From positions 1 through 39,513 of the forward strand of contig SBGZ01000082.1 of NCBI GenBank assembly GCA_006226415.1: a stretch of DNA of 39,513 nt, in the 5' to 3' direction. The stretch is from Alphaproteobacteria bacterium. GTDB taxonomy: Bacteria; Pseudomonadota; Alphaproteobacteria; M2410. The notes under the pieces are model-generated. The model saw nothing but the letters and a program-made list of their open reading frames with translations. It did not search any database and was not told the origin of the DNA. The position numbers and the translations under genes were made by a program. Each line of letters starts with the position of its first letter. The stretch's first letter is position 1. Shown here piece by piece: positions 1-9,690 of this stretch.

Positions 1-305
1 GCGTCCAGCACGACCTGCTCGGCAAACCCGCCAAAGCCCGCCGAACCGATCACCCGGTCTCCCACTTTAACATGGGTCACACCCTCGCCCAATGCGCTCA
101 CCACGCCGGAAACTTCGCCGCCGGGCGAGAACGGGGGATTTGGTTTAAACTGGTAGAGATTTTGAACAATCAGAACATCGGGGAAATTGACCGCCGCTGC
201 TTTGACATCAATGCGAACCTGACCTGGCCCGGGCTCCGGTGAGGGTACTTCCTCCACCACCAGATTTTCAACAGGTCCGTATTCTTTGCATAAAACCGCT
301 TTCAT
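1..305 (-). CDS. NADPH:quinone oxidoreductase family protein (zinc-free MDR), C-terminus outside window
   Basis: The first 101 residues of a medium-chain dehydrogenase/reductase are present, and the rest lies beyond the left edge. The protein begins MKAVLCKEYGPVENL and continues with the GroES-like fold signature: an ...AAAVNFPDVLIVQ... stretch, then PPFSPGGEVSGVV and GDRVIGSAGFGGFAEQV. Asn-Phe-Pro-Asp in place of the Cys/His zinc ligand region is usual for zeta-crystallin-like NADPH:quinone reductases rather than zinc alcohol dehydrogenases. The ATG at 303-305 is preceded by GAGGAG at good spacing. It lies 52 bases downstream of the asparaginase gene on the same strand, so the two may be co-transcribed. 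The nucleotide-binding domain cannot be seen, so the exact substrate is unknown. Confidence 0.85.
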   Translation of the reverse strand, partial: MKAVLCKEYGPVENLVVEEVPSPEPGPGQVRIDVKAAAVNFPDVLIVQNLYQFKPNPPFSPGGEVSGVVSALGEGVTHVKVGDRVIGSAGFGGFAEQVVLD

Positions 306-357
306 GGCGCGCGCTCCTCATCCCATGTTTGTTTTTCGGCCATGATAGCGGCAAGCC

Positions 358-1389
358 TTAGGCGATGGGAAGGTTGAACTTCTCCCATTCCTGCGACACC
401 GTGATAGAGCCCACTTTTTTGTCGCAGGTATTGCGAATGGGGACCTCGAGCCAGTCTCTCAGCTGATCGACCGCCCCAAGCAGGTTCATTCGCGCAAGCA
501 GCTGCGCCACGGCAACCTCGGCCCCCCGTTTGGCGCCATCGTCAATCTTCAGCGCAAGCCCCAGCCCGATACCAGCAAAGCACCCGGTGTAAACCCCTTC
601 CGCGCCAATTTTAACGAAGCCCACATGGGAAAGCCCCTGGGTAAGCGCCGTACAGGCCCTGTCATCGCCCGCCATAAAGAAGGAATGATTGGACAAGGCC
701 TCCAGCATCACCTCCACGGCCCCCTGCCGGTGCGGCGCCAGGAGATCCGGATTGGCAAGTCGGCTCATTCCCAGCGCCAGGTTTTTTAGCGGCATTTGAT
801 AATTGGGCGCACAGCACCCGTCAGCCCCGGTCGGGTGATCAGCGATCTGAAAATCGACCAGCTCGGAGATCACCTCCTGGACCCGTTGCTGCACCGGGTG
901 ATCTGGCTGAACATAACCTTTTGTCGGCGCATTCATTAGCCGTGCCAGGGTCAAAAACCCGGCATGCTTGCCCGAGCAATTATTATGGGCGCGCGTCGGG
1001 GTCCGGCCCTCACTGATAAGCGCATGAGCACTGGGCACATGAGAGGGCAGATGCGGCCCGCACTCAAGATCGGCCACCGAGCAGTCGATCTTTTTAAGCC
1101 AGTCCTCCACCCGGGAAACATGCTGCGATTGGCCGCCATGTGAAGCGCAGGCCAAAGCGATCTCCTGCGGCCCCAGTTGATAAGCGTCCACGCCCCCCGC
1201 CTCAATCATCGGCAAGGCCTGCATGGACTTAAATGCGGAGCGCGGACAGGTCAGCGCCTCCACATCGCCAATGCTGAACACCAGATCGCCCGATCGGTCA
1301 ACGATCGCAATCGCGCCCCGATGGCGGCTTTCCACAAAACGCCCCCCTTCCGGGTCGCGGGTCACTTCTACAAGGACGGGGTTTGCCAT
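358..1389 (-). CDS. Asparaginase II family protein (Rhizobium etli type)
   Basis: This 343-aa protein belongs to the asparaginase II family (PF06089), which hydrolyses L-asparagine to aspartate and ammonia and is unrelated to E. coli AnsA/AnsB. The sequence shows CPRSAFKSMQ (Ser51, Lys54), CASHGG (Ser83), NNCSGKHAGF (Cys138, Lys141) and GADGCCAPNY (Cys192). These match the two Ser-Lys pairs and the Cys/Lys/Cys metal site described for the R. etli enzyme, offset by about three residues. There is no signal peptide, so it is probably cytoplasmic. The start is supported by GAGGAG eight bases upstream of the ATG. It is followed on the same strand by the quinone oxidoreductase gene. Family assignment is firm; activity on asparagine is inferred. 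Confidence 0.9.
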   Translation of the reverse strand: MANPVLVEVTRDPEGGRFVESRHRGAIAIVDRSGDLVFSIGDVEALTCPRSAFKSMQALPMIEAGGVDAYQLGPQEIALACASHGGQSQHVSRVEDWLKKIDCSVADLECGPHLPSHVPSAHALISEGRTPTRAHNNCSGKHAGFLTLARLMNAPTKGYVQPDHPVQQRVQEVISELVDFQIADHPTGADGCCAPNYQMPLKNLALGMSRLANPDLLAPHRQGAVEVMLEALSNHSFFMAGDDRACTALTQGLSHVGFVKIGAEGVYTGCFAGIGLGLALKIDDGAKRGAEVAVAQLLARMNLLGAVDQLRDWLEVPIRNTCDKKVGSITVSQEWEKFNLPIA

Positions 1390-1655
1390 GGTCGCTCCTC
1401 TTCAAGAAATCGCCTTCCAGGGCTCATCGAATCATGAAGCGCCCGGACCTCAGTTTGAGGTGCGGCTCATGGGCGGGCAAGTAGGACAACCACTTTAAAA
1501 ATGCAATGATTTGTTAACCGTTCCTTGACCCTTGCCAGACCAGAATGCGGCCAAAGATTTGCCCTTTTTGCCGGTCAAGGTTACCCTCCCGAGGATAAAT
1601 TGGCCTTGGCCTTTCAAAATTTGGTTTTGAGTTACACGGGAAGAGGTTACTCGAC
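1390..1655. other. Divergent intergenic region between asparaginase and IalB-like gene
   Basis: These 266 bases separate two divergently transcribed genes, so promoters for both must lie here. An A/T-richer stretch runs from about 1495 to 1520. I see no convincing -35/-10 pair, hairpin or additional gene. The overlapping plus-strand frame from 1525 is a shadow of the IalB-like gene. Confidence 0.4.
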
Positions 1656-2189
1656 ATGTCAGTTAAACGGAAATCCACCCCATCATCTGCCTGGAAAGCG
1701 CTGGCGCTGGCCGCAGGCCTGTCTGGTCTGGCCCTGTCAGGTATCGCCCATGCCGCCGCGCCTGAACCCATTGGCACTTATAAGGATTGGAAGGCCTATT
1801 CCGTCAGCGAGGGCGGCAACAAATATTGTTTTGTCGTTTCGCAGCCGACAGACACGAGCCCGAAAAACGTCAGCCGGGGCGATGTTTTTTTCATCGTCAC
1901 CGATTGGGGCAATGGCAATCCGGAGCCCAGTGTCGTCACTGGCTATACCTATAAGGCAAATTCCAAAACCACAATCCAGGTCGGATCAGACAAATATGAC
2001 CTATTCACCGATGGCGATGGTGCCTGGTTCCGGTCCGAGGCCGATGAAAAGAAGCTGATTAATGCCATGAAACGAGGCAGCGACATGATTGTGAAGGGCA
2101 CCTCAAGCCGGGGCACCCTGACCACCGACCATTACTCGCTTTCTGGAATCACCGCTGCGCTGGACAAAATCAGCAGATCCTGCAATTAA
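1656..2189 (+). CDS. IalB-family (invasion-associated locus B) periplasmic protein
   Basis: This is a 177-aa protein of the IalB family (PF06776), common in alphaproteobacteria and named after a Bartonella protein linked to erythrocyte invasion. Most members have no known role. A basic N-terminus and hydrophobic stretch (about residues 13-30) end in AHA at 31-33, a Sec signal peptidase I site. The mature part holds the family pattern: a Tyr-x-Asp-Trp region near the start (GTYKDWKAY), CFVVSQP, a middle YTYKANSKTTIQV segment, and DGAWFRSEADEKKLINAMKRGSDMIVKG before a C-terminal Cys. Two cysteines, at the CFVV motif and near the C-terminus, could form a disulphide. It stands alone, 69 bases before rlmN. 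Confidence 0.88.
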   Translation: MSVKRKSTPSSAWKALALAAGLSGLALSGIAHAAAPEPIGTYKDWKAYSVSEGGNKYCFVVSQPTDTSPKNVSRGDVFFIVTDWGNGNPEPSVVTGYTYKANSKTTIQVGSDKYDLFTDGDGAWFRSEADEKKLINAMKRGSDMIVKGTSSRGTLTTDHYSLSGITAALDKISRSCN

Positions 2190-2258
2190 AGCGCCGTAAC
2201 TTGAGGGTACTGGCATCTCAGCATCCCAAGAAAACGGCTCTAAACTGCAGGATTCCTC

Positions 2259-3386
2259 ATGGAAACCACACAAAAAACCCATCTTGTCGGCCTCGACCGG
2301 TCTGAACTCAGCCAGCTTTGCGCGGGCCTGGGCGTGCCCGAACGGCAAATCAAGATGCGGGTGGAACAGCTGTGGAACTGGATTTACCTGCGCGGCGCCA
2401 CGGATTTTGACGAGCTCACCACCCTGTCGAAGGACCTGCGCGCCACCCTTGCTGAGAACTGCGACCTGGACAGACCAGAAATTGTCACCGAGCAAATCTC
2501 CGTCGACGGTACCCGCAAATGGCTCATCCGCTTTGCCCCCGGTATCGAAGTAGAGACCGTTTTCATTCCCGACGAGGATCGCGGCACCTTATGCATCTCG
2601 AGCCAGGTCGGCTGCACCTTGAATTGCACATTCTGCCACACCGGCACCCAGAAGCTGGTGCGCAACCTCACCGCACGTGAAATTACCGCCCAGCTGCTCA
2701 TCGCCAAGGACTCGTTGGAAGAATGGCCACATCTGATGGCCAAAGAGGCAACGCGCAAGATTACCAACATCGTCATGATGGGCATGGGCGAGCCGCTTTA
2801 TAATTTTGACAATGTCAAAAAGGCGCTCCTGATCATCTCGGACAATGAAGGTCTCTCGCTTTCAAAGCGGCGCATTACCTTGTCCACTTCCGGTGTCGTG
2901 CCGGAAATCGAAAGATGTGGGCAAGAGATCGGCGTTATGCTGGCCATCTCCCTGCATGGCACCACCAACGAGATCCGCGACAAGCTGGTGCCGCTCAACA
3001 AGAAGTATCCGATCAAGGAGCTCCTGGCCGCCTGCCGCAGCTACCCGGGCCTGTCAAACGCGCGCCGCATCACCTTTGAATATGTGATGCTCAAGGATGT
3101 GAACGACAGTCTGGCCGATGCCAAGCGTCTGGTAAAATTGCTCTCGGGCATCCCCGCCAAGATCAATCTGATCCCTTTCAATCCCTGGCCGGGCTCACCC
3201 TATGAGTGCTCGGACTGGGAGACCATCGAAGCCTTTGCCGAAGTGGTCAATCGCGCGGGCTACGCAAGCCCCGTGCGCACACCGCGCGGGCGCGACATCA
3301 TGGCCGCCTGCGGCCAGCTTAAATCCGAGAGCGAAAAGCAGCGCGCCTCCGAGCGCCGCAAAGCCGCCAACGCCGCGGCGGAGTGA
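2259..3386 (+). CDS. rlmN: Dual-specificity RNA methyltransferase RlmN
   Basis: This 375-aa radical SAM enzyme methylates C2 of adenosine 2503 in 23S rRNA, and of A37 in some tRNAs. The iron-sulphur cluster motif CxxxCxxC is at Cys119, Cys123 and Cys126 ([12 protein letters not shown]). The two extra catalytic cysteines of the RlmN/Cfr mechanism are visible at Cys112 (GTLCISSQ) and Cys351 (IMAACGQL). The GMGEPL and SLHG motifs follow in the expected order. The C-terminus ends in a charged Lys/Arg/Glu/Ala tail, a common length-variable extension. It is most likely RlmN rather than Cfr, because the length is typical and nothing suggests a resistance context. Confidence 0.97.
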   Translation: METTQKTHLVGLDRSELSQLCAGLGVPERQIKMRVEQLWNWIYLRGATDFDELTTLSKDLRATLAENCDLDRPEIVTEQISVDGTRKWLIRFAPGIEVETVFIPDEDRGTLCISSQVGCTLNCTFCHTGTQKLVRNLTAREITAQLLIAKDSLEEWPHLMAKEATRKITNIVMMGMGEPLYNFDNVKKALLIISDNEGLSLSKRRITLSTSGVVPEIERCGQEIGVMLAISLHGTTNEIRDKLVPLNKKYPIKELLAACRSYPGLSNARRITFEYVMLKDVNDSLADAKRLVKLLSGIPAKINLIPFNPWPGSPYECSDWETIEAFAEVVNRAGYASPVRTPRGRDIMAACGQLKSESEKQRASERRKAANAAAE

Positions 3387-3392
3387 GGCATC

Positions 3393-3406
3393 GAGGAAAT
3401 TTCCTC
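3393..3406. repeat. 14-bp perfect palindrome between rlmN and argG
   Basis: The sequence GAGGAAATTTCCTC is perfectly self-complementary and has no loop, so it looks more like a protein-binding site than a terminator. It begins six bases after the rlmN stop codon and lies about 80 bases upstream of argG. A TATAGT hexamer follows at 3431-3436 without a well-spaced -35 box. Confidence 0.45.
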
Positions 3407-3483
3407 TCTTTCCTTGATATTCAAAATGCCTATAGTGCGCTCCGCAAAGCAACGGCAAGATTGCGTAAAAAGGACAAGAAAAC

Positions 3484-4695
<1,212 letters not shown>

Positions 4696-4704
4696 GGGAA
4701 AGGA

Positions 4705-5340
4705 ATGGCGATGACTTACATCCTCTATGCTCGCAAAGGATGGGGATCAGCCATCGCCGAGGCCGCCTTTGAGGTCGCCAAACAGCCTTATCTGCTGGCG
4801 AGCCCCGAAGGCGATGCGGTGAGCAACATCCGGCCCCTCGAAGAAATTGCGCCACTTGCCCAGTTCCCGACTATTATCTGTCCAGATGGCATGGTGATGA
4901 CGGAGAGCGCCGCCATCCTGTTTCATCTTGATGACATCGCCCCCGAGGCAAATCTTGTGCCCGGCAAAGACGCGCCTCAGCGCCGTTTGTTCCTTCGGCT
5001 CGTCAGTTTTATCAGTGGCGCGCTTTACCCGACTTTCACGACGGCAGACTTTCCCGAACGATATGTCTCCAGCCAGAAGGCGCGTGACGAACTTGTCGAT
5101 TCAAGCATCGAAAAGCGTAAGGCGCTTTGGCGTCAATTCGAAGACCTCCTGGGTTCGGGGCCTTATGTTCTGGGCGCACAATTTTCAGGTCTCGACATCT
5201 ATGCAGCGATTATGACCCTTTGGGGACCCGGAAGTGCCTGGTTTCAGGAAAATTGCCCCAAACTCTGGGCCGCCGCAGTGGCCGCTCGCAAGATCCCGGA
5301 AATCAAGAAAGTAACGGACCGAAACTTCACGAATAAGTGA
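4705..5340 (+). CDS. Glutathione S-transferase family protein
   Basis: This 211-aa protein has the two-part GST layout. A thioredoxin-like N-terminal half runs over about residues 1-80, with the conserved cis-proline and glutathione-contacting region at AQFPTIICPDGMVMTESAAI. An all-helical C-terminal half includes the N-capping/hydrophobic-staple type segment FSGLDIYAAIMTLWG. The substrate is not predictable. The gene starts nine bases after argG with GGAAAGGA directly upstream of the first ATG. A second ATG at 4711 is an equally plausible start. It ends only six bases before a convergent gene, with no visible terminator between them. Confidence 0.85.
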   Translation: MAMTYILYARKGWGSAIAEAAFEVAKQPYLLASPEGDAVSNIRPLEEIAPLAQFPTIICPDGMVMTESAAILFHLDDIAPEANLVPGKDAPQRRLFLRLVSFISGALYPTFTTADFPERYVSSQKARDELVDSSIEKRKALWRQFEDLLGSGPYVLGAQFSGLDIYAAIMTLWGPGSAWFQENCPKLWAAAVAARKIPEIKKVTDRNFTNK

Positions 5341-5346
5341 GGTGAT

Positions 5347-5877
5347 CTAGCCGTTGCGCTTGTAGATCAGGTCCCAATCCTTCGTCCAATTGTCCTGGCC
5401 GTCCGGCTTTGAATAACCAAAGCCGTGAACCGAGCCATCGGGCAAGGGTTCATAATGGTAGCGATAGTGAAAGCCGTAGGAGGTGGTCTGGGTTTTGAGG
5501 ACCATGGCCCCTTCTTCCGGGCCGCCATGCATGATGATCGTACCGCCCATATTGTCGACCCAGATTTGCACCCAGCCTTGGCCGTCCAATGCGGACAGGC
5601 TCATGCCGCGCATCCGAAATGGGGCGCTGGCATTTCGAAACGTGTCATCTAAAGAGGTCCAGCGCTCCGTCACCACACAGTTGCCGAGGTCCTTTTCCAC
5701 CCGGTCATAGGCAATCAGCTTGCCGCTCTCTTTATCGAAAACCTGCCATTCTCCGAGCCAAAAATCGAAGGCCTTGAGCATTTCGCTCGTGCAGGGCGCA
5801 TTCGCTTCATCCGCCGCAAAAGCCGGACGAAATCCAAATACCAACAGGAGAAGTGAAACTTGCAACAGACGGCGCAT
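5347..5877 (-). CDS. Secreted protein with FDFWLGEW motif (DUF1579-like), function unknown
   Basis: This is a 176-aa predicted periplasmic protein. I placed the start at 5877 because it gives a clean signal peptide (MRRLLQVSLLLLVFGF...AFA, cleavage near residue 21). The longer in-frame start at 5952 would add an unlikely leader. The mature part opens with an FDFWLGEWQV motif, followed by a beta-rich pattern including a conserved Cys (NCVVTERW) and a Trp-x-Gln/Asp segment (GWVQIWVDNMGG). This layout is typical of small lipocalin-like DUF1579-type proteins found in many proteobacteria. No catalytic residues can be named. It is transcribed towards the GST gene and divergently from nadR. Confidence 0.75.
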   Translation of the reverse strand: MRRLLQVSLLLLVFGFRPAFAADEANAPCTSEMLKAFDFWLGEWQVFDKESGKLIAYDRVEKDLGNCVVTERWTSLDDTFRNASAPFRMRGMSLSALDGQGWVQIWVDNMGGTIIMHGGPEEGAMVLKTQTTSYGFHYRYHYEPLPDGSVHGFGYSKPDGQDNWTKDWDLIYKRNG

Positions 5878-5981
5878 GAATTTTTCCCAAGAATAAGCCG
5901 ACGAAAGTCTTGTCATTATGACCTTCCTGCGTTGGAATGCCAAGCGTCGCATATTTAGCCAATGAAAGCCCCCTCCCGCAT

Positions 5982-6962
5982 ATGAAGCACGGACTGATGA
6001 TCGGCAAGTTCTTGCCGCCCCACCAGGGTCATGTATTTCTCGGGCGCGCCGCCGATTCTTACGTGCCGGACCTGACCATTCTCATTTCCGTCGAGGCGGG
6101 TGACGCCATCGACGGGGATCTGCGGCTGCAATGGATGCAGGCGATCTTCCCGAAAGCCCGGGTGCGCAAAGTGACCCTCCCAATGCCAAGCGGCCCGGAC
6201 GACACAAGCGATATCTGGGAGAAATGGGCAGATGCGATCAAAGCGCTCAACCTCCCCAAGGTCGACGTGGTCATGGCGGGCGACCGCACCGGCTTCGGCT
6301 TTGCCAGGGCGCTCAGCGCCGAGCCGGTGATCATTGATCCCGACCGGGATATCATGGCGGTCACCTCCGCCAATCTGCGCCGTGCGCCTTTTGAGAACTG
6401 GGCCTATATTCCAGGCGTGGTGCGCCCGCACTACGTCAAACGGGTCTGCCTCTATGGACCTGAATCCACCGGCAAAACCACCCTCGCCCGCGAGCTCGCC
6501 GCCCGCTACGACACGGTTTTCATGCCGGAATATGGCCGCTCCTATGATCATGAATACAAGCAAGGGCAGCCCTGGACCGATGAAGACCTCATCGCTATCG
6601 CCAAGGGTCACGAGGCCATGCGCAAGGCCTTGGAGCGCTCTGCCAACCGGATCGTGATCGAGGACACCGACCCGGTGCTTACCGCCGTATGGGCGAAAAT
6701 GCTCCTCGGCCATGTGCCCGAATGGTTTAACCGCGAGATCGAGCTCGCCGATCTCTATCTTCTCTTGGACATCGACGTGCCCTGGATCGACGATGGCATG
6801 CGCGTCTTCGGCAAGGAAGACGAACGTCGCAAATTCATGGACCTCGCCCGCGAGGAACTAGAGGCGCGCGGCGCCAGATACATCACCCTTTCCGGCGACT
6901 GGTACACCCGCAAGGAACACGCCATCGAAGCCGTCGACGAACTATTGAAAGCACCCAGATGA
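5982..6962 (+). CDS. nadR: NadR-type NMN adenylyltransferase / nicotinamide riboside kinase, without HTH domain
   Basis: This 326-aa bifunctional enzyme salvages nicotinamide riboside to NAD. The kinase half makes NMN and the nucleotidyltransferase half adenylates it. The N-terminal domain shows GKFLPPHQGH, with the HxGH catalytic motif at 14-17, and a VTSANLRR segment near 128-134. The C-terminal P-loop GPESTGKTT is at 159-167, followed by MPEYGR. The start at 5982 puts GLMIGKF at the correct distance from the N-terminus. Compared with enterobacterial NadR it lacks the N-terminal helix-turn-helix, so it should not act as the nadB/pncB repressor. No pnuC transporter is adjacent. It overlaps the next gene by ATGA. 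Confidence 0.92.
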   Translation: MKHGLMIGKFLPPHQGHVFLGRAADSYVPDLTILISVEAGDAIDGDLRLQWMQAIFPKARVRKVTLPMPSGPDDTSDIWEKWADAIKALNLPKVDVVMAGDRTGFGFARALSAEPVIIDPDRDIMAVTSANLRRAPFENWAYIPGVVRPHYVKRVCLYGPESTGKTTLARELAARYDTVFMPEYGRSYDHEYKQGQPWTDEDLIAIAKGHEAMRKALERSANRIVIEDTDPVLTAVWAKMLLGHVPEWFNREIELADLYLLLDIDVPWIDDGMRVFGKEDERRKFMDLAREELEARGARYITLSGDWYTRKEHAIEAVDELLKAPR

Positions 6963-7339
6963 CCAACCAACGCACCCACAAGGGCGGCTGCCACTGCGGC
7001 GCCGTGACTTATGAAGTCAAAGGCCCGCGCAAGCTCATGGCGGTATCCCGCAATTGCTCGATCTGCCGCATGAGCGGTTTTTTGCATTACATCGTCGAGA
7101 AGGATCAGTTCACCCTGCTCACCGGCGAGGACAATCTTACCGAATACCGTTTTGGGTCTGGCGCCGCGCGCCATCTCTTCTGCAAGACCTGCGGGATTAA
7201 GAGCTTTTATTTCCCGCGCTCACACCCAGGCGGCGTCTCGGTCAATGTGCACTGCCTCGACCGTGCCACCATCGACGATCTGGACATCACCCTCTTTGAT
7301 GGCGAAAATTGGGAAAAGAATATCGACCAGATCAGGTAA
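6959..7339 (+). CDS. GFA / CENP-V domain zinc-binding protein
   Basis: This is a 126-aa protein of the glutathione-dependent formaldehyde-activating enzyme fold (PF04828). Zinc-ligand cysteines are in the expected layout: Cys11 and Cys13 (GGCHCGAV), Cys33 and Cys36 (RNCSICRMSG), and Cys75 and Cys78 (FCKTCGIKSFY), with a further Cys99 in the NVHCLD segment. The family name comes from one member, and most homologues have no proven formaldehyde activity. The start codon overlaps the nadR stop (ATGA), so the two are translationally coupled. A functional link to NAD salvage is not established. Confidence 0.88.
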   Translation: MTNQRTHKGGCHCGAVTYEVKGPRKLMAVSRNCSICRMSGFLHYIVEKDQFTLLTGEDNLTEYRFGSGAARHLFCKTCGIKSFYFPRSHPGGVSVNVHCLDRATIDDLDITLFDGENWEKNIDQIR

Positions 7340-7367
7340 GCGCTCACAAGGGATGTTTTAAATGAAC

Positions 7368-7434
7368 ACGGCCGACCGGCCGCCGCCCTTTCGGGCGCCC
7401 CCGCGGAGGCGGGTGCGACAGCACCTCGCCGTGA
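7368..7434. repeat. Cluster of GC-rich inverted repeats between convergent genes
   Basis: Between the end of the GFA gene and the convergent aldo/keto reductase gene lie several short hairpins: GCCC-TTTC-GGGC near 7385-7396 and GGTGC-GACA-GCACC at 7410-7423, together with CGGCCGACCGGCCG. No T-tract follows on either strand. They could slow transcription from both sides or be a decayed copy of a dispersed palindromic repeat. Confidence 0.5.
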
Positions 7435-7443
7435 GCGAAGTAA

Positions 7444-8451
7444 CTAAATCTCCATCGGGATTTTGGGTGGAAAGAAATTAAGCCGCAGATCATCAATGGC
7501 CTGAACGATCTCCGGGTCGAGCGGGCCTTTTTCAACGCCCTCGACAATCTCTTGCAGCTCTTGCCGGTTTTTCACGCCCAAGACCACCGTGTCGACACCC
7601 TCCATGGCAAGCGCATAGCGATGGGCCAGCACCGCCGGGTTTTCCTTAAGCTCGGCGCAGAGGGCGCGGTAGGGCGCCGCCTTTGCGTAGTCGAGCATTT
7701 CCGGATCATCGACAGGCATGGGCCGGTCGATCTTGTCGGTGAGCGCCCCCGCCTGCACCGCGCGAATACCTAGAACCCCCACACCGTTATTGACCGCCGT
7801 GCGGATAATATTGCGCGGCTCCGGCGGCTCCTGATAGCGGCGAATGCCGCCCGGCGAATCCAGAAGATTGGTAATCGCCTGCACGGCGGCGGGTTTCACG
7901 TCATGGCGCAGCGCCGCCATAATGCACGATGGCAAGCCGGTGCCGGTAATGCCCCAGTCCTTGATCATCCCACGCGCCTTGAACTCTTCCATGAGGGGAA
8001 TGAATTGCCCCTCATAGTTCGGCCAGGTGAGGCAAAAGCGCTCCTGCAGAGGCTTGAGCTCTTCGGACAGTTCATAGTCTTCCGGAATGATCTGGCTGTG
8101 CAGGAAGAAAAGATCGAGGGCTTCCACCTGCATGACTTTCAGCGAGCGCGTAATCGACATTTCAAGCCGTTCGCGCATCTCCGCTTCCGGCGCGGAACCC
8201 AGAATGGATTTGGAGGTGACCCGCACCCCTTCCGGCCAGTGCCCATCGAAGGCCGCGCCAATGACAGCTTCCGCCTCGCCGCGCCCATAGGACGGCGCCA
8301 TATCCAGCAGCGTGATCCCGGCGTCGAGCGCCGCATGAACGGTCGCAACAGCCTCGTCGCGGCTGGTTGCGCCCCAAATCTGACCGAGCCCGCCACCGCC
8401 AAGGGTGAGCTCAGAGACCGGCCAGAGAGGTCCAAGTTGATTTTGTTTCAT
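7444..8451 (-). CDS. Aldo/keto reductase
   Basis: This is a 335-aa NAD(P)H-dependent oxidoreductase of the AKR (TIM-barrel) superfamily. All four catalytic residues are visible: Asp50 and Tyr55 (LLDMAPSYGRG), Lys81 (VTSKS) and His118 (FFLHSQ). I chose the ATG at 8451, which starts MKQNQLGPLWPVSELTLGGGGLG, the normal N-terminal strand of the family. The longer frame to 8499 would run into folD. The gene starts five bases after the folD stop codon, so it is the last gene of the yggT-DUF167-folD unit. The substrate is unknown. Confidence 0.9.
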   Translation of the reverse strand: MKQNQLGPLWPVSELTLGGGGLGQIWGATSRDEAVATVHAALDAGITLLDMAPSYGRGEAEAVIGAAFDGHWPEGVRVTSKSILGSAPEAEMRERLEMSITRSLKVMQVEALDLFFLHSQIIPEDYELSEELKPLQERFCLTWPNYEGQFIPLMEEFKARGMIKDWGITGTGLPSCIMAALRHDVKPAAVQAITNLLDSPGGIRRYQEPPEPRNIIRTAVNNGVGVLGIRAVQAGALTDKIDRPMPVDDPEMLDYAKAAPYRALCAELKENPAVLAHRYALAMEGVDTVVLGVKNRQELQEIVEGVEKGPLDPEIVQAIDDLRLNFFPPKIPMEI

Positions 8452-8456
8452 AAGGC

Positions 8457-9359
8457 TCAGTTCAGCACATCGGGCAGGGGAACACCAGCCATGGCGCATG
8501 CCGCCTCGACGGTATTGCGCAGCAGGCAGGCAATGGTCATGGGGCCAATGCCGCCCGGCACCGGCGTGATGGATCCGGCAACGGGCAAGGCTGCGTCAAA
8601 ATCAACGTCCCCCACGAGCTTGGTGCCGCCTTCGCCTTTTTCCGGCGCGGGCACCCGGTTGATGCCCACATCAAGCACGCAGGCGCCAGGCTTCACCCAA
8701 CTGCCTTGAACGAGGTGCGGCACGCCCACCGCCGCCACCAGAATATCGGCCGAGCGACAAACCGCCGCCAGATCCCGCGTCCGGCTATGCGCCATGGTAA
8801 CGGTGCAATTTTCATTGAGGAAGAGCTGCGCCACCGGCTTACCCACCAGGATCGAGCGGCCAATGACCACCGTATGGAGCCCGGTCAGATCGCCGAGCTG
8901 ATCTTTCGCCAGCATCACCGTACCGAGCGGCGTGCAAGGCACGAGGCCCTTTTGCCCGAGGATGAGCCGCCCGGCACTGACCGGCGTCAACCCGTCCACG
9001 TCCTTCGCCGGGTCAATCGTCTCGACCACTTTCTTTTCGTCAATGTGTGAAGGCAAAGGCAGCTGGCACAATATGCCGTGTACGGAAGGATCGGCATTCA
9101 GAGTTTCGACCAGCTGGATCACTTCTGCTTCCGGCGTATCAGCGGGCAGCTTGTGCTCAAAGCTTACCATGCCCGCTTCGCGGGTCATCTTGCCCTTGTT
9201 GCGCACATAAACCTGCGAGGCCGGATCATCACCCACCAGCACCACCGCGAGACCGGGCGTGAACCCATGCGCCGCCTTCAGCTCAGCAACGGCCTCCCCC
9301 ACCCGGGCTCTCAATCCCGCGGCAAAGGCCTTGCCATCAATGCGTTTCGCCTCACTCAT
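8457..9359 (-). CDS. folD: Bifunctional methylenetetrahydrofolate dehydrogenase / methenyltetrahydrofolate cyclohydrolase
   Basis: This 300-aa cytoplasmic enzyme interconverts 5,10-methylene-, 5,10-methenyl- and 10-formyl-tetrahydrofolate using NADP. It feeds purine and formyl-Met synthesis. The signature [10 protein letters not shown] contains the catalytic Lys55. QLPLPSHID and the C-terminal PGGIGPMT motif are present, as is the GRSILVGKP Rossmann segment. The start overlaps the stop of the DUF167 gene by ATGA. Length and motif order are normal. Confidence 0.97.
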   Translation of the reverse strand: MSEAKRIDGKAFAAGLRARVGEAVAELKAAHGFTPGLAVVLVGDDPASQVYVRNKGKMTREAGMVSFEHKLPADTPEAEVIQLVETLNADPSVHGILCQLPLPSHIDEKKVVETIDPAKDVDGLTPVSAGRLILGQKGLVPCTPLGTVMLAKDQLGDLTGLHTVVIGRSILVGKPVAQLFLNENCTVTMAHSRTRDLAAVCRSADILVAAVGVPHLVQGSWVKPGACVLDVGINRVPAPEKGEGGTKLVGDVDFDAALPVAGSITPVPGGIGPMTIACLLRNTVEAACAMAGVPLPDVLN

Positions 9360-9679
9360 AAAATCTGTTCCTCTATCCAGGCGCCAATTTCTCTCATCAG
9401 GGTTTCAGTATCCCCGGACACGTCAAAGGTCTTGTTGCGATCCGTCTCACCAGAGACGAGATGGAACGCGGAAGCCGGAAGATGGAGAGGTTTGGCGAGA
9501 AGTTTGATAACGGCCTTGTTGGCTTTACCCTTTTCCGGTGCGGCTGTCACCCGCACTCTGAGCGCCACTTTGCCATCGGCGCTTTCATAAAGCCCCTGCA
9601 CTTCATTCTTCGAAGCCGAAGGCGTGGCCCGTACAAAGAGCCTGACGCCCTTCGCGGTGGGTTCAAGCGGCAGACCCAA
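9356..9679 (-). CDS. DUF167 / YggU family protein
   Basis: This is a 107-aa protein of the DUF167 family (PF02594), small alpha/beta proteins without an agreed function. The conserved core [14 protein letters not shown], then [26 protein letters not shown], is intact. These are the family's Pro-x-Ala and Gly-x-Ala-Asn motifs. It starts 11 bases after yggT and overlaps folD by ATGA. The yggT-DUF167-folD order recurs in many alphaproteobacteria, but the reason is unknown. Confidence 0.92.
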   Translation of the reverse strand: MGLPLEPTAKGVRLFVRATPSASKNEVQGLYESADGKVALRVRVTAAPEKGKANKAVIKLLAKPLHLPASAFHLVSGETDRNKTFDVSGDTETLMREIGAWIEEQIL

Positions 9680-9690
9680 AGAAATGGTCC

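Noticed and set aside
5878-5952. Longer N-terminus for the FDFWLGEW protein starting at 5952
   Set aside because: It would bury a clean signal peptide that begins at 5877.
7903-8709. 268-aa plus-strand open frame
   Set aside because: It lies fully across the aldo/keto reductase and folD genes, which have intact motifs on the minus strand. Its composition is that of a GC-rich antisense shadow.
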